In this document: positions 1 through 5,970 of the stretch, piece by piece
Layout of the letters: every line of letters begins with the position of its first letter
Position numbering within the stretch: position 1 is the first letter of the stretch
From: an uncultured Ruminococcus sp.
GTDB taxonomy: Bacteria > Bacillota > Clostridia > Oscillospirales > Acutalibacteraceae
DNA: 6,128 nt
Assembly: GCA_902783065.1 (NCBI GenBank)
Contig: CACZPV010000102.1
Coordinates: 1 to 6,128 of the forward strand
Direction: 5' to 3'
Made by a program: the position numbers and the translations under genes
Notes under the pieces: generated by a model
Database searches by the model: none
What the model was told of the DNA's origin: nothing
Seen by the model: the letters and a program-made list of their open reading frames with translations, nothing else

Positions 1-1752
1 AATGGACCTATCTCTGCGGTATCTGTAGGTCTTATTGACGGAGAATTTGTGATTAATCCTACAAAAGAACAAAGAGAAGTTTCTCAGATGGCTGTGACTG
101 TAGCTTCAACGGACAGCCGGATCGCGATGATCGAAGCCGGAGCTAACATTGTTCCTGATGATGTGATGTTCAATGGCATCATGGCAGGTCATAAGGCAAA
201 TCAGAAAATTATAGAGTTCATTAAAGGAATACAGGCAGAGATAGGCAAAGAAAAATTTGAATATCCGAGTAATGAACCGGATCATGAAATGTTTGAAGCT
301 ATCAAGGATTTTTCAGTAGAGGATATTAAGCTTGCACTTGATACAGACGATAAAAAGATCCGTGATGAAAGACTTAAGCCTGTATATGATAAGGTTCATG
401 AAAAATTTGATGAAATTTATCCTGATCAGCAGGCTAAAATAGACGAATGTCTTTATAAGACACAGAAATTCGTTGTACGCCGCTGGCTTCTTGATGAGCA
501 GAAACGTGTAGACGGCAGAAAAATGGACGAAATGCGTCCGTTGGCTTCTGAGGTAGGAGTTCTTCCGAGAGTACACGGCTCGGGTCTTTTTACCAGAGGA
601 CAAACACAGGTTCTGACCATAACCACGCTGGGTTCTATCAGCGACAAGCAGCTGCTTGACGGACTTGATGATCAGACGTCCAAAAGATATATTCATCACT
701 ATAATTTCCCGTCATATTCAGTAGGCGAAACCAAACCTTCCAGAGGTCCCGGCAGACGAGAGATAGGTCACGGTGCATTGGCAGAACGAGCACTTGTTCC
801 CGTAATTCCTTCAGAAGAAGAATTTCCTTATACGATTCGTCTGGTTTCAGAAATTCTGTCATCCAATGGTTCTACATCACAGGGATCAATCTGCGGCTCC
901 ACTCTCTCACTTATGGATGCGGGTGTTCCGATTAAAGCACCGGTTGCCGGAATTTCATGCGGCTTGATTACAGAAGGAGATCGTTGGATGACAATGGTCG
1001 ATATTCAGGGACTTGAAGATTTCTTTGGTGATATGGACTTTAAGGTAGCTGGCACTCACGAGGGTATTACTGCGATTCAGATGGATCTTAAAATCAGTGG
1101 TCTTACTCCTGATATGGTAAAGGAAGCGCTCTATAAGACGCATAAGGCGAGAGATTATATACTTGACGAGGTAATGCTTAAAGCAATACCCGAACCGAGA
1201 AAAGAGCTTTCAAAATATGCGCCTAAGATGCTTTCCACAATGATTCCGATAGATAAAATCCGTGAGGTAATCGGATCCGGCGGAAAAGTAATTCAGAAAA
1301 TCTGTGCAGAATGTGATGTCAAGATTGATATTGAGGAAGACGGTCATGTATTTGTCAGCGGAATTGACATTGATAACTGTAACAGGGCTATGACAATTGT
1401 TGACACCATAGTAAGAGATCCTGAACCGGGTACGATCTTCAAGGGCAGAGTTACCAGATTAATGGATTTCGGCGCATTTGTAGAAATTGCTCCCGGTAAG
1501 GAAGGTCTTTGTCATATTTCCCAGCTTGATGTCAAGCGTACTGAAAAGGTAACAGATGTGGTAAATGTTGATGATGTAATTATTGTTAAAGTACTTGATA
1601 TTGATGATAAAGGCAGACTGAATCTTTCAAGAAGGGAAGCATTGATCGAAGTAGAAGGGCTTACTCCTGAGAATGATCTTCCTCCGCGCAGACCGTCTGG
1701 TTCCAGAAACGGCGGTTACAGAGGCGGAAGAAGAAATAATTATAACGACTGA
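1..1752 (+). CDS. pnp: Polyribonucleotide nucleotidyltransferase (PNPase), 5'-truncated by window edge
   Basis: PNPase is a cytoplasmic trimeric 3'-5' exoribonuclease that degrades RNA by phosphorolysis, releasing nucleoside diphosphates. Frame 1 is open from base 1; the first residues (NGPISAVSVGLIDGEF) are already PNPase sequence, so the GTG at 49 is internal and not the start. About 583 residues are present against roughly 700 in the family, so most of the first RNase PH-like domain is missing. Window residues 232-245 (HHYNFPSYSVGETK) and the following SRGPGRREIGHG belong to the second RNase PH core. D340, D346 and K348 in EDFFGDMDFK match the catalytic/metal residues known from E. coli (D486, D492, K494). 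A KH domain follows, with its IGSGGK loop at 424-429, then an S1 domain at about 477-547 (GRVTRLMDFGAFVEI, GLCHISQL). The end is a short Arg/Gly-rich tail (GGYRGGRRNN), probably RNA-contacting. The TGA stop is at 1750-1752. Identification is firm. Confidence 0.97.
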   Translation, partial: NGPISAVSVGLIDGEFVINPTKEQREVSQMAVTVASTDSRIAMIEAGANIVPDDVMFNGIMAGHKANQKIIEFIKGIQAEIGKEKFEYPSNEPDHEMFEAIKDFSVEDIKLALDTDDKKIRDERLKPVYDKVHEKFDEIYPDQQAKIDECLYKTQKFVVRRWLLDEQKRVDGRKMDEMRPLASEVGVLPRVHGSGLFTRGQTQVLTITTLGSISDKQLLDGLDDQTSKRYIHHYNFPSYSVGETKPSRGPGRREIGHGALAERALVPVIPSEEEFPYTIRLVSEILSSNGSTSQGSICGSTLSLMDAGVPIKAPVAGISCGLITEGDRWMTMVDIQGLEDFFGDMDFKVAGTHEGITAIQMDLKISGLTPDMVKEALYKTHKARDYILDEVMLKAIPEPRKELSKYAPKMLSTMIPIDKIREVIGSGGKVIQKICAECDVKIDIEEDGHVFVSGIDIDNCNRAMTIVDTIVRDPEPGTIFKGRVTRLMDFGAFVEIAPGKEGLCHISQLDVKRTEKVTDVVNVDDVIIVKVLDIDDKGRLNLSRREALIEVEGLTPENDLPPRRPSGSRNGGYRGGRRNNYND

Positions 1753-1862
1753 ATATGATTTTTAATCAACCCAGATACAGTTTTAGTTTTTTAGGAAAGA
1801 TTTCTCCCAAGGAAATGCGTTTCGCTCTGGCGGCTCACCGGTTGCAGAGTTAGAAATTAATA
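1753..1862. other. Spacer after pnp without a convincing terminator
   Basis: This AT-rich stretch contains a T-rich run at about 1779-1792 with no stable stem before it. A moderate hairpin (CTCTG 1825-1829 with CAGAG 1845-1849, plus a few inner pairs) is not followed by a U-tract. No coding region or RNA gene is recognisable. The lack of a clear intrinsic terminator means some pnp transcripts may continue into the GH13 gene. Confidence 0.5.
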
Positions 1863-1891
1863 TTGAAATAACCTCCGATTTATGGTATAAT
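1863..1891 (+). promoter_or_regulatory. Sigma-A promoter with extended -10 for the GH13 gene
   Basis: The -35 element is TTGAAA at 1863-1868 and the -10 is a perfect TATAAT at 1886-1891, separated by exactly 17 bp. TGG immediately before the -10 (1883-1885) gives an extended -10. Transcription should start near 1898, leaving a leader of about 27 bases before the ATG at 1925. The gene therefore probably has its own promoter, independent of pnp. The left arm of an 11-bp inverted repeat lies in the spacer, which could also let a regulator act here. Confidence 0.85.
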
Positions 1892-1918
1892 GTATAAAAA
1901 TTACCTGAATCGGAGGTT
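1870..1918 (+). repeat. Perfect 11-bp inverted repeat spanning the promoter and ribosome binding site
   Basis: AACCTCCGATT at 1870-1880 is the exact reverse complement of AATCGGAGGTT at 1908-1918, with 27 bases between the arms. The right arm contains the GGAGG ribosome site (1912-1916) of the GH13 gene, 8 bases before its ATG. The left arm lies between the -35 and -10 elements, so it is absent from RNA started at this promoter but present in any RNA reading through from pnp, where it could pair with and hide the ribosome site. It could instead be a DNA operator with widely spaced halves. The repeat is directly visible; its role is inferred. Confidence 0.8.
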
Positions 1919-1924
1919 TTAATT

Positions 1925-3475
1925 ATGCCAAATTGGTTAAAAGATGCAGTGTTTTATGAAATTTATCCGCAGACTTTTTGTGACAGCAACGGAGACGGAA
2001 TCGGTGATATCAACGGTATTATATCCAAGCTTGATTATGTGAAAAGTCTGGGATGTAATGCGATATGGCTGAATCCTGTATATGATTCGCCTTTTATGGA
2101 TGCCGGCTATGATGTAAGTGATTACTATAAGGTTGCAAAGCGTTATGGAACCAATGACGATCTGAAACGTCTTTTTGAAATTGCTCACGAAAAAGGGATA
2201 CGTATTTTGCTGGACCTCATTCCTGGTCATACATCTGATCAGAATGAATGGTTCCTCAAGAGTAAAAGTCCTGAAAAAAATGAGTACAGCGGCAGATACA
2301 TATGGACTGACAGCGTGTGGGAGGCTCCTCCGCAGTACAGGCTGCTTTGTGGTATTACCGATCGTGACGGAAATTATTTGGTTAATTATTTCAGCTCACA
2401 GCCTGCTTTGAATTATGGTTTTAATAATATTACTCATCCTGCATGGCAGAAATCACCGTCTGATCCGGATTGTCAGGCAACGGTAGAAGCATTGAAGAAT
2501 ATTATGCGTTTCTGGCTTGATATGGGCTGTGATGGATTCCGTGTAGATATGGCCGATTCTCTTGTTAAAAACGAGGACGGTGAAAAACCCGAAACTTGTA
2601 AGGTATGGAAAAACGTCAGGGCTATGCTTGATAAAGAATATCCTGATGCTGCAATTATTTCAGAATGGTGTAATCCAAAGGTTGCTGTAGGCGCCGGTTT
2701 TCACAGTGATTTCTACCTTGATCATGATACAAACGGCTATCGCATTTTATTTCGCGACAAAAACTGGAAAACAGGGGAATGTAAAGCAGTATTCGGTAAA
2801 AACGAAAACGGAGATATTACAAAGTTTCTTGATGAATATCTTGATGATTTAAAAGGAACGAAAGGAAAGGGCTATATAAGCTTTATCACTTGTAACCACG
2901 ATACGCCAAGAATGACAAGAATGTTCACAGAATCAGAAGCTAAGATTGCATATTCTTTTGTATTTATGATGCCCGGTGTGCCGTTTCTGTATTACGGCGA
3001 TGAAATAGGGATGAGTTATATGGAAGGGCTGACAAGTAAAGAGGGCGGATTCAGCAGAACCGGTACCAGAACACCTATGCAGTGGGACGGAAGTGCAAAT
3101 CATGGTTTCTCGACAGTCGATACTGATCAGCTTTACCTGCCGGTTGATACAAGTGAAAATGCTGTTACAGTAGAATCAGCAGAAAAAAATCCTGATTCTA
3201 TTTTGAATACACTCCGTAGGGTTATTGCTATCCGTCATGCAAATTCTGATCTTCAGGCAGATGGTGATTTCGAGGTAATATATGCTGTAAAAGAAAAATA
3301 TCCTTTTATCTTCAAAAGAGGAAAATTCATTATTGCAGTCAATCCTACAGAAAAGGAACAAAGTGCACCTTTTGCTTTTGAATGTGATACTGAATTTGAG
3401 ATTGGCAGTCATTTAAAGCAGGGTAATTATCTTATTATGCAGCCGCAGACAATAGCATTGATGAAAATAAAATAA
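1925..3475 (+). CDS. Cytoplasmic GH13 alpha-glucosidase / alpha-amylase-family enzyme
   Basis: A 516-residue glycoside hydrolase family 13 enzyme, expected to act on short alpha-glucans or alpha-glucosides by the retaining double-displacement mechanism. There is no signal peptide, so it should work in the cytoplasm on imported oligosaccharides. Visible in order: the barrel start (DAVFYEIYPQTF, 7-18); a DxNxDGxGD calcium-site motif at 20-28; conserved region I DLIPGH (97-102); a B-domain region ending in QPALN (159-163); region II GFRVDMA with nucleophile D208; acid/base E247 in ISEW; region IV CNHD with D326; TPMQWD, typical of oligosaccharide-active members; and a short beta C-terminal domain. 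The full catalytic triad is present, so it should be active. The start is supported by GGAGG 8 bases upstream. Oligo-1,6-glucosidase, alpha-1,4-glucosidase or a trehalose synthase-like activity are all possible; the subfamily cannot be fixed from sequence alone. No sugar transporter or regulator lies next to it in the window. Confidence 0.93.
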   Translation: MPNWLKDAVFYEIYPQTFCDSNGDGIGDINGIISKLDYVKSLGCNAIWLNPVYDSPFMDAGYDVSDYYKVAKRYGTNDDLKRLFEIAHEKGIRILLDLIPGHTSDQNEWFLKSKSPEKNEYSGRYIWTDSVWEAPPQYRLLCGITDRDGNYLVNYFSSQPALNYGFNNITHPAWQKSPSDPDCQATVEALKNIMRFWLDMGCDGFRVDMADSLVKNEDGEKPETCKVWKNVRAMLDKEYPDAAIISEWCNPKVAVGAGFHSDFYLDHDTNGYRILFRDKNWKTGECKAVFGKNENGDITKFLDEYLDDLKGTKGKGYISFITCNHDTPRMTRMFTESEAKIAYSFVFMMPGVPFLYYGDEIGMSYMEGLTSKEGGFSRTGTRTPMQWDGSANHGFSTVDTDQLYLPVDTSENAVTVESAEKNPDSILNTLRRVIAIRHANSDLQADGDFEVIYAVKEKYPFIFKRGKFIIAVNPTEKEQSAPFAFECDTEFEIGSHLKQGNYLIMQPQTIALMKIK

Positions 3476-3476
3476 T

Positions 3477-3495
3477 GCCTGAAAGGACTTTTTTT
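3477..3495 (+). terminator. Weak terminator-like motif after the GH13 gene
   Basis: Directly after the TAA stop a minimal stem (CCT 3478-3480 with AGG 3484-3486, extendable by G3477-C3488 across a bulge) is followed by seven T residues at 3489-3495. Position and U-tract fit an intrinsic terminator, but the stem is too short to be convincing. The larger hairpin at 3589-3634 may do the job instead. Confidence 0.25.
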
Positions 3496-3588
3496 ATTAT
3501 AATTCATCAAGTCAACTTCACGGATTCAGGTAATAGCGCGATGTTTTAAAATCATTCAACAGCCCGGCATGGCGCTGGATACTTACCA

Positions 3589-3634
3589 ATCTCCTGTCTC
3601 TTCCAATCTTCTCCATTTGGAAGGGGCAGGGGAT
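3589..3634 (+). repeat. 18-bp imperfect inverted repeat forming a continuous RNA hairpin
   Basis: Bases 3589-3606 pair with 3617-3634 without a mismatch or bulge around a 10-base loop (TCTTCTCCAT). Fifteen pairs are Watson-Crick and three are G-U (3592/3631, 3597/3626, 3599/3624). On the opposite strand those three become A-C mismatches, so the + strand RNA is the better-folding form. A U-rich stretch (3637-3648) follows after a few bases, so it may act as a late terminator for the GH13 transcript. It might also protect a 3' end or be one copy of a dispersed intergenic repeat. The structure is seen; its function is unknown. Confidence 0.7.
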
Positions 3635-3764
3635 AATTCTTTATTTTTGAGCGAAGGATTATCACTGGATATGTGTAAATTTGTAGTTGGCAGCAGTGAA
3701 TACGATCTGTGGTGAACGAAAAAAATTTCATATTTAGGGCTCGCCGGTGAAAAGGAAATAGGTA

Positions 3765-3793
3765 TTGACAATTAGCTCAATCAGTGTTAAAAT
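3765..3793 (+). promoter_or_regulatory. Strong sigma-A promoter of the metal-uptake operon
   Basis: A perfect -35 TTGACA (3765-3770) and a -10 TAAAAT (3788-3793) are spaced by 17 bp, with TGT before the -10 making it extended. Transcription should begin around 3800, giving a leader of about 60 bases. A 7-bp inverted repeat (GACAATT 3767-3773, AATTGTC 3808-3814) brackets the promoter core. Such a near-consensus promoter is expected where control is by repression, matching the palindrome over the start point. Confidence 0.88.
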
Positions 3794-3807
3794 GGAAACG
3801 GTTTTCA
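3793..3807 (+). promoter_or_regulatory. Fur-family (probable Zur) operator, 7-1-7 palindrome over the start point
   Basis: TGGAAACGGTTTTCA is a 15-base palindrome with a central G at 3800; six of seven positions in the half-sites are complementary (only G3795/T3805 fail). The 7-1-7 geometry and TGnAAA...TTTnCA edges are those of Fur-family boxes and resemble the TGAAAATGATTTTCA type bound by Zur in actinobacteria. It begins at the last base of the -10 and covers the expected start site, so a bound repressor would block RNA polymerase. The gene directly downstream encodes a Fur-family protein, which suggests autoregulation. The palindrome is seen; the identity of the binding protein is inferred. 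Confidence 0.68.
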
Positions 3808-3859
3808 AATTGTCTGCATAGTAGAAATAAGAAGTCTTTGACGGTTAAGGAGGACATTT

Positions 3860-4291
3860 ATGAATAACGGAGCTGGATATAAGACAAAGCAAAGACAGGC
3901 AATTCTTGATTTTTTAATAGAAAATAAAGATAAGCATGTCACAGCCGCCAGTATTTCTGACCATTTGGAACGAGATGGTGCAAGGGTGGGTACAACTACT
4001 ATTTATCGACACCTTGATAAGCTGCTGGAGCAAGGTCTTGTACGGAAATATACCGTAGATGGTACTACTTCTGCATGTTTTCAGTATGCCGATCAGAATG
4101 AACAGTGCAAAAATCATTTTCATCTTAAGTGTGAAAAATGCGGAAAGCTGATTCATCTTAATTGTAGTCATACTGCACAATTATGCAGTCATATTTTTGA
4201 TGAACACGGATTTGAGATTAATAATTATCGTACAGTATTTTATGGGATCTGTAAGGGATGTAAGGAAAATCAAGCGGAGGAAACATTATGA
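3860..4291 (+). CDS. zur: Fur-family metal-responsive repressor, probably zinc-sensing Zur
   Basis: A 143-residue member of the Fur family, the usual length for these dimeric cytoplasmic repressors. Residues 8-82 form the winged-helix DNA-binding domain, with recognition-helix sequence GTTTIYRHLDKLLEQGLV at 44-61. The dimerisation domain follows. Two CxxC pairs, C91/C94 (CEKC) and C131/C134 (CKGC), form the structural zinc site. The sensing region has C83, H86, H88, H99, C102 and H104, rich in Cys and His, which favours zinc over iron or peroxide sensing. H99 occupies the position of PerR D104, normally acidic. AAGGAGG at 3847-3853 lies 6 bases before the ATG, fixing the start. The gene is first in the operon and its TGA overlaps the ATG of the binding-protein gene (ATGA), implying translational coupling. 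Expected to bind the 3793-3807 palindrome when metal-loaded. Family assignment is firm; zinc as the metal is inferred from ligands and neighbours. Confidence 0.85.
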   Translation: MNNGAGYKTKQRQAILDFLIENKDKHVTAASISDHLERDGARVGTTTIYRHLDKLLEQGLVRKYTVDGTTSACFQYADQNEQCKNHFHLKCEKCGKLIHLNCSHTAQLCSHIFDEHGFEINNYRTVFYGICKGCKENQAEETL

Positions 4292-5238
4292 AAAAAATAA
4301 TAGCATTGATTCTGTCAGCAGTAATATTGCTTTTGATGCTTTGTGCCTGCGGAGGGAATGACGATACGAAAACAGATGGAAAACTAAAAATCATAGCTAC
4401 TATTTTTCCGCCGTACGATTTTGCAAGACAGATAGGCGGGGATTATATTGATCTGACTATGCTTTTAAAGCCGGGGATGGAAAGCCATAATTATGAACCG
4501 TCACCTAAGGACATTGTCAATATTCGAAACAGTGATCTCTTTATTTATGTCGGAGGTGAATCGGACGAATGGGTAAAGACTATTCTTGAATCCGATGAAA
4601 AAAAGCCTAAAAAGATCATCGCATTGATGGATTGTGTTGATACAGTAGAGGAAACTACAGTAGAAGGAATGACTGCCGGTGAGAAAAAAAGTGAAAATGG
4701 GGAAGAAATTGAATTGGATGAACATGTGTGGACTTCTCCGAAAAATGCAATAACGATCACTAAGAAAATTTCACAGGCAATGGCAGAACTTGACCCCGGG
4801 AACAAAAAAATATACGATGAAAATACCAGAAACTATTCAGCACAGCTGACACAGCTTGATGAACAGTTCCGCCAGACAGTGGAAAGTGCAAAAAATAAAT
4901 TGGTAATATTCGGAGATCGTTTTCCGTTCCGGTATTTTACGGATGAGTACGGACTTGGCTATTTTGCAGCATTTCCCGGCTGTTCCTCGGAAACTGAACC
5001 CAGTGCAGCAACTATTTCGTTTCTGATTGATCAGGTACGGGAAAAGAAAATCCCGGTAGTTTTCAAAATAGAATTTTCTAACGGGAAAGTGGCTCAGACA
5101 ATAGCTGAACCTACAGGAGCAAAAGTTCTGGAGATGCATTCGTGCCATAATATTGATGCAGACAGCATGAAAAACGGTGCTACATATTTATCGCTGATGA
5201 AACAAAATCTGAATAATTTAAAGGAGGCTTTATCCTGA
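4288..5238 (+). CDS. znuA: Metal ABC transporter substrate-binding lipoprotein, ZnuA-like
   Basis: A 316-residue cluster A-1 (ZnuA/PsaA/TroA) binding protein that captures Zn2+ (or Mn2+) outside the membrane for the ABC importer encoded downstream. The N-terminus is a lipoprotein signal: MKK, a hydrophobic stretch, then lipobox LCAC with C21 as the lipid-modified cysteine, so it is membrane-anchored on the outer face. The first lobe begins KIIATIFPPYDFARQIGG (34-51). Likely metal ligands are H67 (GMESHNYEPSP) and H146 (DEHVWTSPKNA). The third position, usually His in zinc proteins, lies in FGDRFPF, where D210 is the candidate; H284 and H287 (MHSCHN) are near the usual C-terminal ligand. The loop before H146 is acidic (about 121-145), not His-rich as in many zinc proteins. 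The start overlaps the upstream stop by 4 bases, with GGAGG 7 bases before the ATG. Zinc specificity is likely from the Zur-type context but not proven. Confidence 0.9.
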   Translation: MKKIIALILSAVILLLMLCACGGNDDTKTDGKLKIIATIFPPYDFARQIGGDYIDLTMLLKPGMESHNYEPSPKDIVNIRNSDLFIYVGGESDEWVKTILESDEKKPKKIIALMDCVDTVEETTVEGMTAGEKKSENGEEIELDEHVWTSPKNAITITKKISQAMAELDPGNKKIYDENTRNYSAQLTQLDEQFRQTVESAKNKLVIFGDRFPFRYFTDEYGLGYFAAFPGCSSETEPSAATISFLIDQVREKKIPVVFKIEFSNGKVAQTIAEPTGAKVLEMHSCHNIDADSMKNGATYLSLMKQNLNNLKEALS

Positions 5239-5239
5239 A

Positions 5240-5950
5240 ATGGGAGAGCTGATTAAATGTGAAAACCTTGCTTTTTCCTATGAAGATGTAGATGTTATCA
5301 AAAATCTTGAATTTACTGTAAGTGAGGGAGATTATCTCTGCATTGTTGGAGAAAACGGTTCCGGAAAAAGTACATTGACCAGAGGATTGCTGGGACTGAA
5401 ATCTCCGGACCAAGGAAAGATTATCTTTGGTGAAGAACTGAAAAAGAAAGAAATCGGATATCTTCCTCAGCAGACACCGGCACAAAAGGACTTCCCGGCC
5501 AGTGTTTTTGAGGTGGTACTGTCCGGACGTCTTAACAGCAGGGGCTTGAAACCATTTTACTCTAAAAAAGATAAACTGATAGCTCATGACAATATTCGGA
5601 AATTAGGAATAGAAGATCTGATAAACCGCAGTTATCGTGATCTTTCAGGAGGTCAGCAGCAGCGTGTTTTGCTTGCAAGAGCATTGTGTGCGGGGAAAAA
5701 GCTGTTGTTTCTTGACGAGCCAGTGACAGGACTTGATCCTATAGTGACAGAGGAAATGTATCGGCTTATCGAAGATCTGAACAAAACCGATCATATAACG
5801 ATTGTCATGGTATCGCACGATATTACTTCTGCAGTTAAATATGCTACGCATATTCTGCACCTTAATTTCGAAAAAAGCTTTTTCGGAACAACACAAGAAT
5901 ATATGAAAAGTCCTCTTGGACAGTATTTTTTCGGTAAGTATAATGACTGA
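5240..5950 (+). CDS. znuC: Metal ABC transporter ATP-binding protein, ZnuC-like
   Basis: A 236-residue ATPase that would dimerise on the inner face of the membrane and power the permease encoded next. All key motifs are intact: aromatic A-loop Y14, Walker A GENGSGKST (37-45), Q-loop Q77 in YLPQQ, signature LSGGQQQR (135-142), Walker B LLFLDEP (155-161, catalytic E160), D-loop GLDP (164-167) and H-loop H193 in MVSHD. Length and motif spacing match the zinc/manganese (ZnuC/MntB) branch. One base separates the start from the upstream stop. Its ribosome site AAGGAGG (5221-5227) lies inside the end of the binding-protein gene, 12 bases from the ATG, longer than usual; no other in-frame start is nearer, so coupling with upstream translation probably helps initiation. 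Confidence 0.93.
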   Translation: MGELIKCENLAFSYEDVDVIKNLEFTVSEGDYLCIVGENGSGKSTLTRGLLGLKSPDQGKIIFGEELKKKEIGYLPQQTPAQKDFPASVFEVVLSGRLNSRGLKPFYSKKDKLIAHDNIRKLGIEDLINRSYRDLSGGQQQRVLLARALCAGKKLLFLDEPVTGLDPIVTEEMYRLIEDLNKTDHITIVMVSHDITSAVKYATHILHLNFEKSFFGTTQEYMKSPLGQYFFGKYND

Positions 5951-5970
5951 TATGATTCAGAGGTTAATAT

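Larger units (their letters stand above)
3476..3764. other. Long non-coding gap between the GH13 gene and the metal operon
   Basis: No credible gene is found on either strand. The region holds the weak terminator-like motif at its left end, the 18-bp hairpin at 3589-3634, and a 6-bp inverted repeat (TCACTG near 3662, CAGTGA near 3694). The right part, about 3640-3760, shows nothing I can name. The only open stretch, on the minus strand around 3583-3771, has no ribosome site and low-complexity, family-less sequence. The high density of stem-forming sequence suggests a structured RNA or the remains of a repeated intergenic element, but this is inference. Confidence 0.5.

Noticed and set aside
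313..699. Long minus-strand open frame inside pnp (and similar ones inside the other genes)
   Set aside because: Lies wholly within clearly identified coding sequence in another frame, with no family resemblance or ribosome site; a shadow frame.
1825..1849. Hairpin CTCTG/CAGAG as the pnp terminator
   Set aside because: The stem has a bulge and several G-U pairs, and it is followed by TTAGAAATTAA and not by a U-tract.
3109..3119. Perfect palindrome TCGACAGTCGA inside the GH13 gene
   Set aside because: A short palindrome within coding sequence with no promoter nearby; expected by chance at this length.
3647..3675. Possible extra promoter TTGAGC with TATGTG at 17-bp spacing
   Set aside because: The -10 matches only three of six consensus positions, and a far stronger promoter lies about 118 bases downstream.
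3583..3771. Minus-strand open frame of 62 codons in the gap before the metal operon
   Set aside because: No ribosome site, no recognisable domain, and it overlaps the 18-bp hairpin and the -35 of a strong + strand promoter. Better explained as non-coding sequence or repeat remnant.
3800..3859. Riboswitch in the leader of the metal operon
   Set aside because: The leader is only about 60 bases, with no stable stem-loop or terminator/anti-terminator pair; control is explained by the operator.
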